From Pseudomonas sp. MAG733B (GTDB lineage: Bacteria > Pseudomonadota > Gammaproteobacteria > Pseudomonadales > Pseudomonadaceae), in NCBI RefSeq assembly GCF_036884845.1, contig NZ_CP145732.1:1116001-1180000 (forward strand): a DNA stretch of 64,000 nucleotides. The letters run 5' to 3'. The notes beneath the pieces are model-generated. The model was not told where the DNA came from and did no database searches. It saw nothing but the letters and a program-made list of their open reading frames with translations. Below are positions 59,283 to 64,000 of this stretch, piece after piece. How positions within the stretch are numbered: the stretch's first letter is position 1; each line of letters begins with the position of its first letter. Made by a program: the position numbers and the translations under genes.

Positions 59283-60152
59283 TTATCGACCGAGATAAAC
59301 CTCGATCACCCGCTCGTTATCCTGCACCTGCTCCAGCGACCCTTCGGCCAACACACTGCCCTGATGCAATACGGTGACGTGGTCGGCAATCGAGCCGACG
59401 AAACCCATGTCGTGTTCCACCACCATCAGCGAATGCTTGCCGGCCAGGCGCTTGAACAGCTCGGCGGTGAATTCGGTTTCGGCGTCGGTCATGCCCGCCA
59501 CCGGCTCGTCGAGCAGGAGCAATTGCGGGTCCTGCATCAGCAACATGCCGATTTCCAGAAACTGCTTCTGACCGTGGGACAGCAATCCAGCGGGACGATT
59601 GACCGAAGCCGTCAGGCGAATGGTGTCGAGCACTTCGGCGATACGATCTTTCTGTTCTCCGTTGAGGCGAGCCCGCAGGCTGGCCCACACCGACTTGTCG
59701 GTTTTTTGTGCCAGCTCAAGGTTTTCAAACACGCTCAAGGCTTCGAATACCGTCGGCTTCTGAAACTTGCGACCGATACCGGCCTGGGCGATCTGCACTT
59801 CGCTCATCTGCGTCAGGTCCAGAGTTTCGCCGAACCACGCCTTGCCATGGCTGGGCCGGGTCTTGCCGGTGATCACGTCCATCAGCGTGGTCTTGCCCGC
59901 GCCGTTGGGGCCGATGATGCAGCGCAGCTCGCCGACGCCGATGTACAGGTTCAAATCGTTCAGGGCCTTGAAACCATCGAAGCTGACGCTGATGTCTTCC
60001 AGGGTCAGGATCGTGCCGTGGCGGGTGTTCAGGCCCGGTTCGACCCGTTGACCCAAGCCGATGGCGTCGCGGCTGCTGCCGGCATCCTTGTTGGGCTCCA
60101 CGGGAAAGAACGCCGGTTCGAGCATGAATTCAGCCGTCGCAGTGGTTCTCAT
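59283..60152 (-). CDS. urtD: Urea ABC transporter ATPase UrtD
   Basis: The protein has 289 aa. A 45-residue N-terminal extension precedes the LivG-like ATPase with GPNGAGKTT, LSHGQKQFLEIGM and LLLLDEPVAGMTDAE. It overlaps urtC by four bases. Confidence 0.95.
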   Translation of the reverse strand: MRTTATAEFMLEPAFFPVEPNKDAGSSRDAIGLGQRVEPGLNTRHGTILTLEDISVSFDGFKALNDLNLYIGVGELRCIIGPNGAGKTTLMDVITGKTRPSHGKAWFGETLDLTQMSEVQIAQAGIGRKFQKPTVFEALSVFENLELAQKTDKSVWASLRARLNGEQKDRIAEVLDTIRLTASVNRPAGLLSHGQKQFLEIGMLLMQDPQLLLLDEPVAGMTDAETEFTAELFKRLAGKHSLMVVEHDMGFVGSIADHVTVLHQGSVLAEGSLEQVQDNERVIEVYLGR

Positions 60153-61228
60153 TGTTCACCTCTTTTCTTCAGCAAACCGATCACGCCTTTGGGCAGATAC
60201 AACGTCACGACGATGAACAGCGCGCCGAGGAAGAACAGCCAGTACTCAGGGAACGCCACGGTGAACCAGCTCTTCATGCCGTTGACCACGCCGGCGCCCA
60301 GCAGCGGGCCGATCAAAGTGCCGCGACCGCCGAGGGCGACCCACACCGCCGCTTCAATCGAGTTGGTCGGCGACATTTCGCTCGGGTTGATGATCCCGAC
60401 TTGCGGCACATACAAAGCACCGGCGAGGCCGCACAACACTGCGCTCAATACCCACACGAATAGCTTGAAACCACGTGGGTCGTAGCCGCAGAACATCAGG
60501 CGGTTTTCCGCATCGCGCAGCGCGGTCAGCACCCGGCCGAATTTGCTTTGCGCCAGGCGCCAGCCGATGTACAGGCTCGCTACCAGCAACATCACCGTGG
60601 CGAAAAACAGCACCGCACGGGTGCCCGGTTCGGTGATGCCGAAGCCGAGAATGGTGCGGAAATTGGTGAAGCCATTGTTGCCGCCGAAACCCGTTTCGTT
60701 GCGGAAAAACAGCAGCATGCCGGCGAAGGTCAAAGCCTGGGTCATGATCGAGAAATACACGCCCTTGATCCGCGAGCGGAAGGCGAAGAAACCGAACACC
60801 AGCGCCAACAATCCCGGCGCCAACACCACCAGGCACAGGGTCCAGAGAAAGCTGCTGGTGCCGGTCCAGAACCATGGCAGTTCGGTCCACGACAAGAACG
60901 TCATGAAGGCCGGCAAGCCGTCGCCGGAGGCCTGGCGCATCAGGTACATGCCCATCGCATAGCCGCCGAGTGCGAAGAACAGGCCGTGGCCGAGAGACAG
61001 CAAACCGGCGTAGCCCCAGACCAGATCCAGCGCGAGGGCGACGATGGCGTAGCAAAGGATTTTGCCGACCAGGGTCAGGGTGTAGGCCGAGATGTGAAAC
61101 GCGCTGTCCGGCGATAGCAGCGACAGCAGCGGCAGCGCCAACAGCAGAACGAGGATCACCGCACCGACGGCAATCGAGACTTTGGGGCCGGCTTTTTGGG
61201 TTGCGGTAACGAGCAGGGGCTGGTTCAT
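60149..61228 (-). CDS. urtC: Urea ABC transporter permease UrtC
   Basis: The protein has 359 aa. It is a LivM-type permease with about ten hydrophobic segments and the UrtC marks ALDLVWGYAGLLSLGHGLFF and NNGFTNFRTILGF. It overlaps urtB by one base and urtD by four. Confidence 0.95.
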   Translation of the reverse strand: MNQPLLVTATQKAGPKVSIAVGAVILVLLLALPLLSLLSPDSAFHISAYTLTLVGKILCYAIVALALDLVWGYAGLLSLGHGLFFALGGYAMGMYLMRQASGDGLPAFMTFLSWTELPWFWTGTSSFLWTLCLVVLAPGLLALVFGFFAFRSRIKGVYFSIMTQALTFAGMLLFFRNETGFGGNNGFTNFRTILGFGITEPGTRAVLFFATVMLLVASLYIGWRLAQSKFGRVLTALRDAENRLMFCGYDPRGFKLFVWVLSAVLCGLAGALYVPQVGIINPSEMSPTNSIEAAVWVALGGRGTLIGPLLGAGVVNGMKSWFTVAFPEYWLFFLGALFIVVTLYLPKGVIGLLKKRGEQ

Positions 61229-62727
61229 CAGTCGATCACCCTTCCTTTGAGTGCGAAGAGGCCTTGCGGACGTTTCTGGATGAACAGAATGATCAGCGCG
61301 AGGATGAGGATCTTGCCGAGTACGGCACCGATTTGCGGTTCGAGAATCTTGTTCGCAATGCCGAGACCGAACGCCGCCAACACGCTACCGGCCAGTTGCC
61401 CGACACCACCGAGCACCACCACCAGGAACGAGTCGATGATGTAGCTTTGGCCGAGGTCCGGGCCGACGTTGCCGATCTGGCTCAGGGCCACGCCACCGAG
61501 GCCGGCAATGCCTGAGCCGAGGCCGAAGGCGAGCATGTCGACGCGTCCGGTGGGCACGCCGCAGCAGGCGGCCATGTTGCGGTTCTGCGTCACGGCGCGC
61601 ACGTTCAGGCCAAGGCGCGTTTTATTCAGCAGTAACCAGGTCAGCACCACGACAAACAAGGCGAAGGCGATGATCACGATGCGGTTGTACGGCAGCACCA
61701 GATTCGGCAGCACCTGAATCCCGCCCGACAACCACGCCGGGTTGGCGACTTCGACGTTCTGCGCACCGAACACCAGACGCACCAGTTGAATCAGCATCAG
61801 GCTGATACCCCAGGTAGCGAGCAGGGTTTCCAGCGGGCGGCCGTAGAGGTGGCGAATCACCGTGCGCTCCAGCGCCATGCCGATGGCGGCGGTGACGAAA
61901 AATGCCACCGGCAGTGCAATCAGTGGATAGAACTCGATGGCCTGTGGCGCGTAGCGCTGGAACATCAACTGCACAACGTACGTGGAGTAGGCACCGAGCA
62001 TCAGCATCTCGCCGTGGGCCATGTTGATCACGCCGAGCAGGCCGAAGGTGATCGCCAGACCGAGGGCGGCGAGCAGCAGGATCGAGCCCAGCGACATGCC
62101 GCTGAAGGCCTGCCCCAGAAGCTCGCCGACCAGCAGTTTGCGTTTGACTTGAGCGAGGCTGGTTTCAGCAGCGGTGCGCACATTGGCGTCGGTTTCGACG
62201 CCTGGCTCCAGCAAGCTTTCGAGGCGGGTGCGGGCCAGTGGATCACCGGTTTCGCCGAGCAGGCGCACAGCGGCAAGACGCACGGCGGGGTCGGCGTCAA
62301 CTAATTGCAGGTTGGCCAAGGCCAGGCTCAGGGCGGCGTGGACGCTTTCGTCCTGTTCGCCAGCGAGTTGCTTGTCGAGGAATTTCAGCTGTGCCGGTTT
62401 GGCGCTTTTTTGCAGTTGCTGCGCGGCGGCCAGGCGAAGTTTGGCGTCGGCGGCGAGCAATTGATGACTGGCCAGGGCGGTGTCGATCAGACCCCGCAGG
62501 CGGTTGTTCAGGCGCAAGGTTTTCGGCTGGCCGTCGACGGTCAATTCGCCTTGTTGCAGGGCGTTGATCAGTTCGACACGGGCCGGATCGGGCTGCGCGG
62601 CCCAGGCTTCCAGCAGCTTGGCTTGCTGCACGGGATTGGCGGCGACGAAGTCTTCGGCGTCGCCGGCGTGAGTGGCCATTGGCAACAGGAAAAAAACACA
62701 GGCGAGAAGCAAACGATAAAGGGACAT
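61228..62727 (-). CDS. urtB: Urea ABC transporter permease UrtB
   Basis: The protein has 499 aa. A signal-like first segment and about 190 periplasmic, helix-repeat-like residues (LRLAAAQQLQ; AVRLLGETGDPLARTRL) precede the LivH-like permease core (GVINMAHGEMLMLGAYSTY). This long form is the proteobacterial UrtB. The ATG at 62727 (MSLYRLLLACVFFLLPM) follows AGGA; the open frame upstream reads through a REP element. Confidence 0.94.
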   Translation of the reverse strand: MSLYRLLLACVFFLLPMATHAGDAEDFVAANPVQQAKLLEAWAAQPDPARVELINALQQGELTVDGQPKTLRLNNRLRGLIDTALASHQLLAADAKLRLAAAQQLQKSAKPAQLKFLDKQLAGEQDESVHAALSLALANLQLVDADPAVRLAAVRLLGETGDPLARTRLESLLEPGVETDANVRTAAETSLAQVKRKLLVGELLGQAFSGMSLGSILLLAALGLAITFGLLGVINMAHGEMLMLGAYSTYVVQLMFQRYAPQAIEFYPLIALPVAFFVTAAIGMALERTVIRHLYGRPLETLLATWGISLMLIQLVRLVFGAQNVEVANPAWLSGGIQVLPNLVLPYNRIVIIAFALFVVVLTWLLLNKTRLGLNVRAVTQNRNMAACCGVPTGRVDMLAFGLGSGIAGLGGVALSQIGNVGPDLGQSYIIDSFLVVVLGGVGQLAGSVLAAFGLGIANKILEPQIGAVLGKILILALIILFIQKRPQGLFALKGRVID

Positions 62728-62757
62728 AGCTACGTCCTGAAGGGCGACGACGGCCCC

Positions 62758-62830
62758 TGTAGGAGCCGAGCTTGCTCGCGATGGCGGTGTGTCAGGCATA
62801 CCGCTATCGCGAGCAAGCTCAGCTCCTGCA
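62758..62830. repeat. REP-type doublet between urtA and urtB
   Basis: TGTAGGAGCCGAGCTTGCTC(GCGATGG) with the inverted copy CTATCGCGAGCAAGCTCAGC(TCCTGCA). Confidence 0.88.
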
Positions 62831-62854
62831 GGGTTGAGGGCTTGTTCCTGTGGC

Positions 62855-64000
62855 TTAGTTGCTCTTCATCGCATAGTCCGGCTTCTTGTCGTTACCCGGA
62901 ATGAACGGGCTCCACGGCTGGGCGCGGATCGGCCCTTCGGTCTGCCATACAACGTTGAACTGACCGTCGGCCTGGATCTCGCCGATCATCACTGGCTTGT
63001 GCAGGTGGTGGTTGGTCTTGTCCATGGTCAGGGTGTAGCCGGACGGTGCGGCAAAGGTCTGGCCGGCGAGGGCTTCACGGACTTTGTCGACGTCGGTGGA
63101 CTTGGCTTTTTCAGCGGCTTGCGCCCACATGTGGATGCCGACGTAAGTAGCTTCCATCGGGTCGTTGGTCACCGCTTTATCCGCGCCTGGCAGGTTGTGT
63201 TTCTTGGCGTAGGCTTTCCAGTCGGCGACGAATTTCTTGTTCGCCGGGTTCTCCACCGATTCGAAGTAGTTCCAGGCAGCGAGGTTGCCCACCAATGGTT
63301 TGGTGTCGATGCCGCGCAACTCTTCTTCGCCGACCGAGAACGCCACGACCGGAACGTCGGTGGCTTTCAGGCCCTGGTTCGCCAGTTCCTTATAGAACGG
63401 CACGTTGGAGTCGCCGTTGACGGTGGAGATAACGGCGGTTTTGCCACCGGCCGAGAACTTCTTGATGTTGGCGACGATGGTTTGATAGTCGCTGTGACCG
63501 AACGGGGTGTAGACCTCTTCGATGTCCTTGTCGGCCACGCCCTTGGAGTGCAGAAACGAGCGCAGGATTTTGTTGGTGGTACGCGGGTAGACGTAGTCGG
63601 TGCCGAGCAGGAAGTAGCGCTTGGCGCTGCCGCCTTCTTCGCTCATCAGGTATTCAACGGCAGGGATCGCTTGCTGGTTCGGCGCGGCGCCGGTGTAGAA
63701 CACGTTCGGCGACATTTCTTCGCCTTCGTACTGCACCGGGTAGAACAGCAGGCCATTGAGTTCTTCGAACACCGGCAACACCGATTTGCGCGACACGGAC
63801 GTCCAGCAACCGAACACCACGGCGACCTTGTCCTGGGTTAGCAGTTGACGGCCCTTTTCAGCGAACAGCGGCCAGTTCGACGCCGGGTCCACGACCACCG
63901 GCTCCAGCATCTTGCCGTTCACGCCGCCCTTGGCGTTGATCTCGTCGATGGTCATCAGCGCCATGTCTTTGAGCGACGTTTCGGAGATCGCCATGGTGCC
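62855..64000 (-). CDS. urtA: Urea ABC transporter substrate-binding protein, 3' part
   Basis: The C-terminal 381 residues are present; the gene starts beyond the right edge (the frame is open to base 64000, reading GTMAISETSLKDMALMTIDE). The sequence includes LTQDKVAVVFGCWTSVSRKS and VFYTGAAPNQQAIPA, typical of UrtA. It is the periplasmic receptor for urea of the UrtABCDE importer. An in-frame ATG at 63994 is internal and not the start. Confidence 0.96.
   Translation of the reverse strand, partial: GTMAISETSLKDMALMTIDEINAKGGVNGKMLEPVVVDPASNWPLFAEKGRQLLTQDKVAVVFGCWTSVSRKSVLPVFEELNGLLFYPVQYEGEEMSPNVFYTGAAPNQQAIPAVEYLMSEEGGSAKRYFLLGTDYVYPRTTNKILRSFLHSKGVADKDIEEVYTPFGHSDYQTIVANIKKFSAGGKTAVISTVNGDSNVPFYKELANQGLKATDVPVVAFSVGEEELRGIDTKPLVGNLAAWNYFESVENPANKKFVADWKAYAKKHNLPGADKAVTNDPMEATYVGIHMWAQAAEKAKSTDVDKVREALAGQTFAAPSGYTLTMDKTNHHLHKPVMIGEIQADGQFNVVWQTEGPIRAQPWSPFIPGNDKKPDYAMKSN

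Overview
The window looks like a chromosomal segment of a fluorescent-group Pseudomonas. The evidence is high-GC coding sequence, the braCDEFG and pncB-nadE operons, azurin, the amaAB lysine/pipecolate genes, a split urease cluster, and many short palindromic (REP-type) doublets of kinds common in that group, placed almost exclusively between genes. No rRNA, tRNA, insertion sequence, prophage or CRISPR array was seen.

Layout. 1-846: 3' part of ygiQ. 1193-7933: a three-gene cluster (transglutaminase-DUF2126 fusion, circularly permuted ATP-grasp-alpha-E fusion, second transglutaminase) of a predicted but undefined peptide-modification system. 8158-12045: small conserved proteins, a LOG-family hydrolase, azurin, and the NAD salvage pair pncB-nadE. 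12086-16099: LysR regulator divergent from amaB/amaA. 16100-21621: the branched-chain amino acid transporter braCDEFG behind a near-perfect sigma-54 promoter with a phased array of upstream repeats. 21622-22465: a non-coding stretch with a cluster of DnaA-box-like nonamers. 22466-25466: short-chain dehydrogenase, atypical cation diffusion facilitator, AGE-family epimerase. 25633-28044: ureJ and the urease nickel-chaperone genes ureG, ureF, ureE. 28316-36897: regulators (TetR, LysR, AraC), a secreted 13-residue-repeat protein, AsmA, a quinone/azo-reductase with an SMR pump, a lipase, and a DMT exporter. 36944-53807: a toxin-rich stretch with two very large related proteins (1494 and 1756 aa). 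They share about 1060 residues and then diverge into a predicted Cys-His-Asp enzyme and an LRR-NEL ubiquitin-ligase end. Between them lie a PsiF protein, an AI-2E-family exporter, YegD, CbpA/CbpM, an orphan RHS-core protein and a soluble histidine kinase. 53874-64000: urease structural genes (ureC, ureB, two acetyltransferases, ureA, ureD), then the urea ABC transporter urtEDCBA, all on the minus strand, with urtA running off the window.

How the genes work together. UrtABCDE would import urea, UreABC hydrolyse it, and UreDEFG load nickel. The accessory genes sit about 26 kb from the structural genes, and the toxin stretch lies in that gap. BraCDEFG and UrtABCDE belong to the same transporter family. 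The most unusual signal is in the two giant proteins: each carries the pentapeptide RLRGG, identical to the tail of ubiquitin, exactly where the shared trunk ends and the variable effector end begins. In the ubiquitin-ligase-like protein this is followed by Met, as at the junctions of linear polyubiquitin.
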